NCBI GenBank assembly: GCA_022791575.1
Contig: JAAVZI010000025.1
Span: forward strand, 1-57,111
From: Lachnospiraceae bacterium
GTDB lineage: Bacteria; Bacillota; Clostridia; Lachnospirales; Lachnospiraceae
Length of the DNA stretch: 57,111 nt
Reading direction: 5' to 3'
Part shown: one piece after another, positions 1 to 7,159 of the stretch
Layout: each line of letters begins with the position of its first letter
How positions within the stretch are numbered: position 1 is the first letter of the stretch
The notes under the pieces: generated by a model
Told to the model about the DNA's origin: nothing
The model's input: the letters and a program-made list of their open reading frames with translations, nothing else
The model's database searches: none
Translations under genes and position numbers: made by a program

Positions 1-112
1 AAATAAGGAAATTTTTTATTTAATTGTGTTTAAGAAGTGGCAAACTCGGGAAGAAACCTGCGAAATCCATCTAAATCCGTCTAAATACTGAAAATCCATG
101 AGGATTGCGAAC

Positions 113-141
113 TTGTTTTGCAATTACCAATATGCTATAAT
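113..141 (+). promoter_or_regulatory. Sigma-A type promoter for the methyltransferase gene
   Basis: TTGTTT at 113-118 and TATAAT at 136-141 are separated by 17 bases. An AAAGGAG ribosome site at 163-169 precedes the ATG at 177. Confidence 0.6.
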
Positions 142-176
142 AAGATCATTGCAAAAAGACAGAAAGGAGTCCCATC

Positions 177-938
177 ATGTGGAATGCAGAAAGTTATAAC
201 CGTTTCGGCAAAGAGCGTATGCAGCCGTCCATCGACCTGGTATCCCGACTGCGGGGCCGCAGTTTCAAAAGAATCTTAGACGCAGGCTGCGGAACCGGAA
301 TGAGCACCGCGGCGCTCTGCGACGCCTGGCAACACGCAGAAATCATCGGGGCAGATCTGTCCTTAGAAATGTTAGAAGAGGCCAGAAAGCGGCTAAACAC
401 CGTTACTTTTCTACAAAAAGACTGTGGCAGAGACCTATCCAGTTTAGGAACTTTCGACCTAATCTTTTCCAACGCATTTTTGCAGTGGCTGCCCGACCAG
501 AAACAATTTATCGCCGATGCCTTTGCCATGCTCCGCGAACACGGCGTATTCGCCGCGCAGATCCCCCTGTTTGCAGAAATGCCGGCGCATGCCTGCGTAG
601 AGCGGGCCGAACGGCTGCTGGCCGAACCGCTCCAGGGCATAGAGGCAGAGAAATACGTCCTCCACGCCGCACCGGATTATTATAATATGCTCGCTGCACA
701 TACCAGCCGCATAGAAATGTGGATCACCGAATACTGCCATGAAATGGACAGTCCCGAAAGTATCCTCCGCTTTATCCAAAGCACCGCACTGCGCCCGCAC
801 AGCGAGCGGCTGAATGCCGAGGAAATGCAGCTTCTGTTGACGGAAGTGCTTCATGGCCTTGAGCAGGCCTATCCCCGGCAGAAGAACGGCAACGTGCTGT
901 TTCCATTTAAGCGGTTGTTCTTGATTGGGGAGAAATAA
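177..938 (+). CDS. Class I SAM-dependent methyltransferase, trans-aconitate methyltransferase-like
   Basis: 253 residues. The opening MWNAESYNRFGKERMQP followed by the SAM-binding motif LDAGCGTGMST (about residues 37-47) is the arrangement seen in trans-aconitate 2-methyltransferases (Tam), and the length fits that family. An acidic D at the end of the second strand (GADLSLEML) would bind the ribose of SAM. Tam enzymes methylate trans-aconitate, a TCA by-product, but many relatives have other small-acid substrates, so the substrate is inferred only weakly. The gene stands alone with its own promoter. Its codon use is rich in GCC/CGC/CTG, clearly more GC-rich than the core genes after 15.8 kb, which suggests a different origin. 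The ATG at 177 follows an AAAGGAG at good spacing. Confidence 0.8.
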   Translation: MWNAESYNRFGKERMQPSIDLVSRLRGRSFKRILDAGCGTGMSTAALCDAWQHAEIIGADLSLEMLEEARKRLNTVTFLQKDCGRDLSSLGTFDLIFSNAFLQWLPDQKQFIADAFAMLREHGVFAAQIPLFAEMPAHACVERAERLLAEPLQGIEAEKYVLHAAPDYYNMLAAHTSRIEMWITEYCHEMDSPESILRFIQSTALRPHSERLNAEEMQLLLTEVLHGLEQAYPRQKNGNVLFPFKRLFLIGEK

Positions 939-960
939 GGGGGGGGCGGTTTTGAACAAA

Positions 961-1203
961 ATGCGCAAATGCGAACGAAGGAATTAAGGCAACGTTTTTG
1001 ACAAAACATACAAAAATTTTGCTAAAAGACGTTGATTGAACATGAGGAAGGACCCACGAAGTAGGAGGAGTCCTGGTGTCAGTACTTAATTCGCTCTATT
1101 TTTGTATGTTTTGCCTAAAATCCGGTTAGGAATATAAAGTTACAATTAATGATTGGAATTTACCGATACTGGAAAGACGATATTTTAGTTTCACAAATGC
1201 CTA
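961..1203. mobile_element. Palindromic MITE-like element, long form
   Basis: Imperfect inverted repeat. The inner arms ACAAAACATACAAAAAT (about 1001-1017) and ATTTTTGTATGTTTTGCC (about 1098-1115) are complementary. Between them lies a core containing GACATGAGG-like sequence, GGACCCACGAAGTAGGAGGA and GGTGTCAGTACTTAATTC, which is shared with the element at 4666-4853. The right end (GTTTCACAAATGCCTA near 1190-1203) resembles the family terminus. No clear target duplication was found, so the outer limits are approximate. Confidence 0.55.
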
Positions 1204-1215
1204 ATATATAATTTG

Positions 1216-1355
1216 GGGTAAATGCGAAAGTCGCATTCAAGGCAACGAGTTTGAACAAACGATACAAAAATGTAGCGAATTAAAAACGTCTTTGAGCGAA
1301 ATTTTTGTATATATTGTTCAAACTCGTCGCCTGGAATACGACTTTCGCAATCACC
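1216..1355. mobile_element. Palindromic MITE, short form, with target duplication
   Basis: A 140-bp near-perfect palindrome. Its left end GGGTAAATGCGAAAGTCGCA matches the reverse complement of its right end (TGCGAAAGTCGTATTCCAGG after GGTGAT). It is flanked by TAATATATAATTTG (1202-1215) and TAATAGATAATTTG (1356-1369), a 14-bp duplication with one mismatch. The central part includes CGAATTAAAAACGTCTTTG, shared with the elements at 23311 and 52663 (one base differs there). No coding capacity. Confidence 0.8.
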
Positions 1356-1388
1356 TAATAGATAATTTGCAGGAAAGGAGCAACAATC

Positions 1389-1958
1389 ATGGAATGCACA
1401 ATCAGAAAATGGAACCTGTCGGATGCGAACGACCTAGCCTCTATGCTGAACAATACAAAGATTCTGAATAACCTGCGCGATGGCTTGCCGTATCCCTATA
1501 CAGTCGAGAATGCCCGCCAGTTTATTACCGAAATGCTTGCAGCCGACCCTCAGCAGACCTTTGCCTTCGCCATCGCCTGTGAGAACCGGGTGATTGGCAG
1601 CATTGGCGTATTCCGCTGCGCAAACATTCATTTCCGAACCGCTGAGATGGGCTATTATATCGGCGAACCCTACTGGGGAAAAGGGCTGATGACCAGTGCC
1701 GTACGCCAGACCTGCCAATACATATTTGAACACACCGACATCCTGCGCATTTTCGCAGAACCTTTTGCCCGCAACACCGCCTCCTGCCGCGTCCTGGAAA
1801 AGGCAGGTTTTCAGTTCGAGGGGCTGCTGCGCCAAAATGCCATCAAAAATGGCCAGATCCTGGATATGAAATTATATGCCCGGATCAAAGAAACGAAAGA
1901 AATCAGAGAAACCGACGTAACGAACGAAGCACAATCATCCGAAGAAGCCAAATCATAG
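1389..1958 (+). CDS. GNAT acetyltransferase, RimJ/RimL type
   Basis: 189 residues. It begins ECTIRKWNLSDANDLASMLNN, as in RimJ/RimL-type N-acetyltransferases. The acetyl-CoA binding region is AEMGYYIGEPYWGKGLMTSA (about residues 82-101), with the Q/RxxGxG/A-type loop seen as YWGKGL. The C-terminal RNTASCRVLEKAGFQFEG is the usual beta-alpha signature of the fold. The family transfers acetyl from acetyl-CoA to amines such as ribosomal protein N-termini or small molecules; the substrate here cannot be told. AGGAAAGGAG at 1371-1380 precedes the ATG. The C-terminus is polar and charged (KETKEIRETDVTNEAQSSE). GC-rich codon use resembles the flanking accessory genes. Confidence 0.85.
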   Translation: MECTIRKWNLSDANDLASMLNNTKILNNLRDGLPYPYTVENARQFITEMLAADPQQTFAFAIACENRVIGSIGVFRCANIHFRTAEMGYYIGEPYWGKGLMTSAVRQTCQYIFEHTDILRIFAEPFARNTASCRVLEKAGFQFEGLLRQNAIKNGQILDMKLYARIKETKEIRETDVTNEAQSSEEAKS

Positions 1959-2015
1959 AAAACATCAAAAAATGAAAGATAAAAAAGAGACCCGAACAAT
2001 AAAATCAGTGAAAAA

Positions 2016-2399
2016 ATGAAAGCTTGGATGCATAAACTAAAAACCAGAGCCAAACAATTGAAAACCGATATTCCCGCAATCATTCTGGCGCTAAAGGATC
2101 CCCAGACCCCATGGTATGCCAAAGTCCTTGCCGCCATTACCGCAGCCTACGCCTTATCCCCGATCGACCTGATTCCCGACTTTATCCCAGTCCTCGGCTA
2201 TCTCGACGATCTCGTGCTGCTGCCCATCCTGATTGCCCTCACCATAACATGCATTCCCCAAGAAACCTTTGCCCAATACCGCCTCCAGGCACAGGGCATG
2301 TGGGAACAGGGCCGCCCGAAAAAATGGTATTTCGCCATACCGACCGTCGGTATCTGGATTGCGATTCTTTCTCTGATTTTATACGTTTTGATATGGTAA
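2016..2399 (+). CDS. DUF1232 (YkvA-like) small membrane protein
   Basis: 127 residues. The segment WYAKVLAAITAAYALSPIDL, followed at once by IPDFIPVLGYLDDLVLLP (about residues 32-70), is the DUF1232 signature. Hydrophobic stretches at about 37-50, 62-80 and 110-127 (GIWIAILSLILYVLIW) indicate an integral membrane protein. The family has no settled function. The ribosome site before the ATG is weak (only GTGAAAAA), so expression may be low or coupled to the GNAT gene 57 bases upstream. No other good start is seen. Confidence 0.8.
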   Translation: MKAWMHKLKTRAKQLKTDIPAIILALKDPQTPWYAKVLAAITAAYALSPIDLIPDFIPVLGYLDDLVLLPILIALTITCIPQETFAQYRLQAQGMWEQGRPKKWYFAIPTVGIWIAILSLILYVLIW

Positions 2400-2544
2400 G
2401 AACCATTACTTTCACAGCCAGAGTTTGTATCAATTGTCCAAATTCGTTGCCAGAAACAACGTTCCTCAATGACAACCGCAATCAATCGAAAACAGAAGAA
2501 GAGGAGATGCGTGCCGCAGCGGCGCATTTGTAAAAACAAAGCAT

Positions 2545-3560
2545 ATGAAAGGGACGCTGTTTGGGAAAATGAAACAGTTTCCGCTGGCGTTTTTTGACCG
2601 GCACCAGCACGGCGAGCTGATGAGCCGCCTAACCAATGATGTGGACCAGATCAGCACGACCATTTCCAATTCCCTGACCATGCTGCTGACGTATGGCTTT
2701 ACGGTACTGGGCATTTTGGGGATTATGTTTTCTTTAAGCCCATTCCTGACGCTGGTGGCATGTCGGGCGTGGGGCTGATTTTTCTGTTGATGATGAATGT
2801 GATAAATAACCTGCTGTATGTGCTGCTGTCGGTGCTGTGCGGAATTTTTTGGATTTACGGCAGGATTGGCGATATCGGGCTGGTTACAAGCTTTCTGCTC
2901 TATGTGCGCTAGTTTACCAGACCGTTTGTGGAGATTGCCAATATTTACAATCATTTTCAAACGGCTGTGGCTGGTACGGAACGTGCGTTCGATATTCTGG
3001 ATGAGCAGCCGGAGCCTTCCGACTGTGAGGGTGCTGTGCATTTGCAGCGGCCGGTTCTGAAAGATCTTTCGATACGGATTCCAGCGGGCACGAAAGCGGC
3101 GGTTGTGGGTGCGACGGGTTCCGGCAAAACGACGCTGATTCAGCTTCTGACGAGGTTTTACGACGTTTCGCAGGGGAGCGTTCTGCTGGACGGGCGTGAT
3201 CTGCGGGAGTACCGCATGGAGGACCTGCGCCGGGCCTTCGGGGGTGGTGCTGCAGGATACGGCGCTGTTAGCGGTTTCGGTGCGGGAAAATATCTGCTAC
3301 GGCAATTCCTGGGCTGCTCTGGAACAGGTGCGTTCGGCCGTACAGATGGCCGGTGCCGACAGCTTTATTGAGCGGCTGCCAAACGGCTATGATACGGTGC
3401 TGGAACATGGAGGGCAGGAGCTGTCTCAGGGGGAGCGGCAGCTTTTAACGATTGCGCGGGCAATGCTGGCCGATGCGCCGATTTTGATTCTGGATGAGGT
3501 GACCAGCTCGGTGGATACGGTAACGGAGCAGAAGCTTCGGCGGGCTTTATGCGCAGATGT
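2545..3560 (+). pseudogene. Decayed ABC exporter (MdlB/MsbA-like) remnant
   Basis: Fragments of one ABC exporter lie in order but in different frames. 2545-2760 encodes part of the membrane domain (FFDRHQHGELMSRLTNDVDQ). A deletion joins it near 2765 to a later membrane segment (about 2770-2911), which ends in an in-frame TAG at 2911. Reading resumes with RPFVEIANIYNHFQTAVAG and the Walker A motif GATGSGKTT (about 3109-3135). A frameshift near 3235 moves the Q-loop, the signature region LSQGERQLLTIARAMLAD and the Walker B ILILDEVTSS (about 3475-3510) into another frame. The N-terminal membrane helices and the C-terminus are missing. An intact copy would be a homodimer or half-transporter of about 600 residues; this locus cannot make one. 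Confidence 0.85.
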
Positions 3561-3577
3561 ACTGGGCGCAGGCAAGG

Positions 3578-3645
3578 AGAGAAGCCGAATAAGGAAAAAA
3601 TTAAGAAAAATGTATTGTCACAGACAAAGAGAAGCCGAATAAGGA
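3578..3645 (+). repeat. 18-bp direct repeat, 50 bp apart
   Basis: AGAGAAGCCGAATAAGGA occurs at 3578-3595 and again at 3628-3645. The pair sits between the broken ABC gene and the next acetyltransferase and looks like a scar of a short duplication or excision. The second copy leads into the GGAGG ribosome site of the gene at 3656. Confidence 0.8.
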
Positions 3646-3655
3646 GGAAACAGTT

Positions 3656-4216
3656 ATGAAGTTTGTATTGCCGGAGGACAGCTATGAAGAGAAAGCAAAG
3701 GAATACCTGCGGGAATTTCGAGAGTATCAGTCGGATCTGGTTGGCTGCGGCGGTCTGGAGCAATACCTGGATAGTGATTCCTTTGCAGCCTGGACGCAGA
3801 AAGTTATGGAAGATTTGGACCTATCCGGAATTGTACCGGGACATATTCCGACATATACATATTTCTATGTAAGAGAAGAGGATGAGAGGCTGGTTGGCAT
3901 GGTAAATATACGCCTCGCTTTAACGGATTTTATGGAAAAGGAAGGGGGACATATCGGCTACAGCATCCGTCCTAGTGAGCGCGGCAGACATTATGGAACC
4001 AGACTGCTCAAAGAGGCGCTGGAATTCTGCCGCATGCTCGGCCTGGACGAGGTCATTCTAAGCTGCAGCAAAGACAATGCCGCTTCGGCAAAAGTCATAA
4101 AAAACTGCGGCGGGCAGTTGGAAGCGGAATTTTACAGCGATACGTTTCGGGATACCATACAAAGATATCGAATTTTACAGAAAAATATAGAACATATAGA
4201 AAACGATCAAATATAA
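3656..4216 (+). CDS. GNAT acetyltransferase (YjaB/COG3981-like)
   Basis: 186 residues. The N-terminal SYEEKAKEYLREFREYQS and the GG...EYL region are typical of the predicted-acetyltransferase group often annotated COG3981. The core GGHIGYSIRPSERGRHYGT (about residues 99-117) contains the acetyl-CoA loop RGRHYG, and CSKDNAASAKVIKNCGG (about 140-156) is the C-terminal signature. Substrate unknown. GGAGG at 3643-3647 gives a good start at 3656. Preceded by the ABC pseudogene and followed by a non-coding stretch of about 780 bases. Confidence 0.85.
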   Translation: MKFVLPEDSYEEKAKEYLREFREYQSDLVGCGGLEQYLDSDSFAAWTQKVMEDLDLSGIVPGHIPTYTYFYVREEDERLVGMVNIRLALTDFMEKEGGHIGYSIRPSERGRHYGTRLLKEALEFCRMLGLDEVILSCSKDNAASAKVIKNCGGQLEAEFYSDTFRDTIQRYRILQKNIEHIENDQI

Positions 4217-4271
4217 ACAGAACACCCTACTAGATTTAAATACAAAACTACTTTATATAGACAGAAAAAAC

Positions 4272-4303
4272 TAGAGCGTGTTTGAATTTTCATTCACGCT
4301 CTA
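4272..4303. terminator. Hairpin, possible bidirectional terminator
   Basis: TAGAGCGTG (4272-4280) pairs with CACGCTCTA (4295-4303). On the minus strand the stem is followed by GTTTTTT; on the plus strand it follows the stop of the acetyltransferase by 55 bases but has only a weak T tract. Confidence 0.5.
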
Positions 4304-4324
4304 AATTTAAACATAAAAATAGGC

Positions 4325-4519
4325 TAGATTTTCTGCTAACAAACCTCATACTCTGTTCTGACACTTAAGCACAGTGCCCTACTGTGGCGATTGTGCCGCA
4401 GGATACTGTCTAATCGCTACAGTAGGGATAACTGTGCGGGTGACGCAGAACATTGTGGTGTAAATGGCTATAAAACTCAACCTTGGGGCAGCCCCAAAGC
4501 AAATAGACCAGAAAATCTA
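4325..4519. repeat. Large imperfect palindrome of about 195 bp
   Basis: Nested complementary blocks: TAGATTTTCTG (4325-4335) with CAGAAAATCTA (4509-4519); GCACAGT (4370-4376) with ACTGTGC (4431-4437); CCCTACTGT (4377-4385) with ACAGTAGGG (4419-4427); GCGATT (4387-4392) with AATCGC (4412-4417). No open frame. It is unrelated in sequence to the other palindromic elements in the window. It could be another MITE type or a structured RNA. Confidence 0.6.
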
Positions 4520-4665
4520 ACCCTTTCTTTAGATTATAACATATTGAAAAAAAAAGTCAACTAAAATTTTTCTGCCATAAGCAAAAATTTAGAAAATGTT
4601 TGAACAACCAAGCATATCAAAGTGAGAATGGTAATGGTTAATCCTTTCATTCGAGGATATTACTA

Positions 4666-4853
4666 GGTAATTGCAAAAGTTATATTCAAGGTGACGAGTT
4701 TGGGCAATAGATACAAAAATTCCGCTCAAAGACGTTGATTGGACATGAGGAGGGACCCACGAAGTGGGAGGAGTCCTGGTGTCAGTACTTAATTCACTCC
4801 ATTTTTGTATCTATTGTCCAAATTCTGACAGCGAAATAAGAGTTTCACATGCC
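4666..4853. mobile_element. Palindromic MITE-like element, long form
   Basis: The left end AGGTAATTGCAAAAGTTATA and right end (TGACAGCGAAATAAGAGTTTCACATGCC) match the family termini loosely. The inner arms GGGCAATAGATACAAAAAT and ATTTTTGTATCTATTGTCC are complementary. The core carries GATTGGACATGAGGAGGGAC, a CCCAC-GAA-GTGGG hairpin and GGTGTCAGTACTTAATTC, shared with 961-1203. No target duplication was recognised. Confidence 0.65.
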
Positions 4854-4994
4854 AATAGTATAGGTGCAAGGAGAAGGTGAGGCAAGGAAATGTTTTGTAT
4901 TTGGTCTAAATAAGAGATGGAATTATATGTAGTGGTGTGGTATACTGTGAATGTTATAGTAAGAGACAAACAGAAGTATACGAGGAGAATGGGT

Positions 4995-5243
4995 ATGGAA
5001 AATCCAGTAGAACAAATAAACAATATAGCTAATATGGATGATTTCTTAAATTTTGTTGTTCAGTTAGCTATGGATGCAAAAGAACATCCTGAGAAATGGG
5101 CAAATACAACTATTACGGATTATTTGGGGCAAATGGCAAGCTGGTTGGATGACTATGCTGGTTTTGAGGATACAATTGACTGGGAAAAAGTAGACTATAA
5201 AACATTTGCAAAACTATTGTATATGGGGAAGATTTACGAATAA
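4995..5243 (+). CDS. Small acidic protein, DUF7660-like
   Basis: 82 residues from the ATG at 4995, chosen because GAGGAG at 4982-4987 is spaced correctly for it; an in-frame ATG at 4989 and a longer frame from 4917 lack suitable ribosome sites. The sequence MDDFLNFVVQLAMDAKEHPE followed by WANTTITDYLGQMASWLDD and ending FAKLLYMGKIYE resembles the small family annotated DUF7660, single-domain acidic helical proteins that often sit beside toxins as immunity proteins. No toxin gene is visible next to it. Low GC content compared with the genes to the left. The family name is from memory; the immunity role is inference. Confidence 0.65.
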   Translation: MENPVEQINNIANMDDFLNFVVQLAMDAKEHPEKWANTTITDYLGQMASWLDDYAGFEDTIDWEKVDYKTFAKLLYMGKIYE

Positions 5244-5473
5244 ATCAATGGAAATTGTGAGTTGGTCTATTGGTTTAGATACTAAGTTTTGATTGCCGAC
5301 GCAACGCCTGAATTTCGCTAAAGAGATTGCCCAAAAGAAAATGCTATAAAATAATGCTGCTTATGGGAACTTAAAAAGAACGTACATTGGATTTTTACAG
5401 AAAAGCAGGATACAATAGTGAAGACAAAACAGCATGAATTCAATGGATAGGAACCAAGTTAGGAGATGAAAAA

Positions 5474-6286
5474 ATGCGTACACTCTATGTGTCTGACTTA
5501 GATGGAACATTATTGAGAAGTAATGAAAAAACATCTGAATATACAAATAATGTAATAAATAGTTTGTCTGAAAAGGGAATGATTTTTTCTTATGCTACTG
5601 CTCGTTCGTTGATAACCGCCAAAAAAGTAACAAGCGGTATAATCGCAAAAATCCCTCTAATCACATACAATGGTGCTTTTGTAATAGATAATCAAACAGA
5701 GGATATTTTGCTCGAAAATTATTTTGATGACAGCGTAGATTTTGTGCTGGATGATTTGTTTGCAAATAAAGTATATCCTATTGTTTATGCGTACATAGAA
5801 AATAAGGAGAAATTTTCATATGTTCCCGAATTATGCTCAGATGGAATGAATAAGTTTCTTGACAGCAGAAAGGGAGATATTCGTACCAATGCGGTGAGAA
5901 CAATAAATGATTTGAAGTCAGGAAAGATTTTCTATATCACTTGTATAGATGAGCCACAGAAGCTTGAACCATTATACAAGAAATACAAGGACTCCTATCA
6001 CTGCGTTTATCAGATGGATATTTATACAAAGGAACAATGGCTCGAAATTATGCCTTTAAATGCTTCAAAGGCAAAGGCAATAAAGCAGCTACAGTCACTT
6101 TTGAAATGCGAGAAGTTAGTTGTGTTTGGTGATGGGAAAAATGATATAGACATGTTTGAACTGGCAGATGAAAGCTATGCTGTCCAAAATGCACATGAAG
6201 ATCTCAAAAGAATTGCAACCTCAATTATTTCTTCAAATGATGAGGATGGTGTTGCAAAATGGCTTGCTGAAAATTTTGTGGTATAA
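5474..6286 (+). CDS. Cof-type HAD-IIB phosphatase
   Basis: 270 residues. The catalytic motif I is YVSDLDGTLLRS at residues 4-15 (D8 nucleophile, D10). Motif II is in the SYATARS region near residue 40, the lysine is in NASKAKAIKQL, and motif IV VVFGDGKNDIDMFELAD is near residue 218. The large cap between about 85 and 185 is the IIB type. Such enzymes dephosphorylate sugar phosphates, flavin or pyridoxal phosphates; the substrate here is unknown. AGGAG at about 5461-5465 supports the start. AT-rich compared with the neighbours at 1-4 kb. It stands alone, with no operon partner. Confidence 0.88.
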   Translation: MRTLYVSDLDGTLLRSNEKTSEYTNNVINSLSEKGMIFSYATARSLITAKKVTSGIIAKIPLITYNGAFVIDNQTEDILLENYFDDSVDFVLDDLFANKVYPIVYAYIENKEKFSYVPELCSDGMNKFLDSRKGDIRTNAVRTINDLKSGKIFYITCIDEPQKLEPLYKKYKDSYHCVYQMDIYTKEQWLEIMPLNASKAKAIKQLQSLLKCEKLVVFGDGKNDIDMFELADESYAVQNAHEDLKRIATSIISSNDEDGVAKWLAENFVV

Positions 6287-6500
6287 TGTCAATAATTCCA
6301 AAAGAATAGAGTATTGAGAAAAACAACAGCGAGTGCCTATGAGAAAACGAAATGCAGTTGTGATTGAAGATGGATTCTACCCAAAAGAATACTTAATATA
6401 ATTTAATAAAATTGCAATTCATCAGATGTCTATACTTAGAGGAGCAAAATACAAATGTCTTTAAAGGATGCAATTCCCCAAAATTCGGGGGAATTACATT

Positions 6501-6903
6501 ACCATAGTTCAAGCGGTCTTCTGCATTCTCCCACACTTATTTGACATATGTCCAACAAGAAAATCAATTAACTCCTCCAGACTTTGATAAACGAATGTTC
6601 CATCTGTATAGCACCATTTACAATATTCTTTATTGAATGTACCGTTGTTCTTTACGGATAGAAGAATCATTCAGCGGCATGCCACAGCATTGACAAATCC
6701 GTTTTCTTGGCGAACCAAGAATTGTATTGATCGAAACATCAAACAGTTTCGACAGCCGTTTTTAGAGTTTCTATATTTGGTACAGTTTCACCGGTTTCCC
6801 ACTGGGATACGGCTTGACGAGTAACATAAAGTTTTTCTGCCAGCTCATCTTGGGATAAGCCATGTTTAGTCCGTAGATCAAATATCATATTTTTTGTTTC
6901 CAT
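6501..6903 (-). pseudogene. Frameshifted HTH plus zinc-ribbon regulator
   Basis: The minus-strand start at 6903 has a strong AGGAGGTGATAA upstream and gives an intact XRE-type helix-turn-helix (LSQDELAEKLYVTRQAVSQW). The frame stops near 6742. After a shift, LFDVSINTILGSPRKRICQC and CCGMPLNDSSI follow; after a second shift, EYCKWCYTDGTFVYQSLEEL; a third frame then gives WENAEDRLNYG. Together these rebuild the known design of an HTH domain followed by a CxCCGMP zinc ribbon with a second CxxC. At least two frameshifts and a damaged C-terminus mean no full-length product. The bare HTH of about 54 residues might still be made. 6287-6500 holds no gene I recognise, only a short AATTCCCC hairpin at 6472-6495. 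Confidence 0.8.
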
Positions 6904-7033
6904 ACATTTATCACCTCCTATCAAGATTCCATCATGCGTGCTTCAGAAAGCAAAGCAACTGACCATTGCGTTCGAATCATCCCAAAAAGAAAATACCATC
7001 TAACATTTTTACCCAAACAACTGGAGAAATGTC

Positions 7034-7062
7034 TTGTAAAATTATGGAATATGCGCTATAAT
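7034..7062 (+). promoter_or_regulatory. Promoter of the reverse-transcriptase operon
   Basis: TTGTAA (7034-7039), 17-base spacer, TATAAT (7057-7062). The predicted transcript starts near 7069, giving a leader of about 90 nt before the ATG at 7160. Confidence 0.7.
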
Positions 7063-7087
7063 ATGCTTAATCAATGTAAGAAATAAG

Positions 7088-7131
7088 TCCTCTTGCCAAT
7101 GGTCGGCAGACAGAGGGTAAGTCCGGCGGAC
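7088..7131 (+). other. Leader hairpins with GGTCGGC/GGCGGAC motif
   Basis: CCTCT-TGCC pairs with GGCA-(GAC)-AGAGG, and GTCC-GGC-GGAC follows. Similar C-rich/GGnGGAC hairpins occur in leaders near 30595, 32376, 43470 and 43511. Function unknown. Confidence 0.4.
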
Positions 7132-7159
7132 AGCAGCAGAAAGGAAATGATTTACGACA

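Noticed and set aside
459-968. 169-residue minus-strand frame over the first gene
   Set aside because: Shadow of the methyltransferase gene in GC-rich sequence; no family resemblance.
2111-2533. 140-residue frame overlapping the DUF1232 gene
   Set aside because: Out-of-frame shadow with an odd proline/arginine-rich composition; the DUF1232 frame has clear motifs.
6454-6543. 29-codon frame with a GAGGAG site
   Set aside because: It reads through the antisense end of the HTH/zinc-ribbon pseudogene and resembles no protein.
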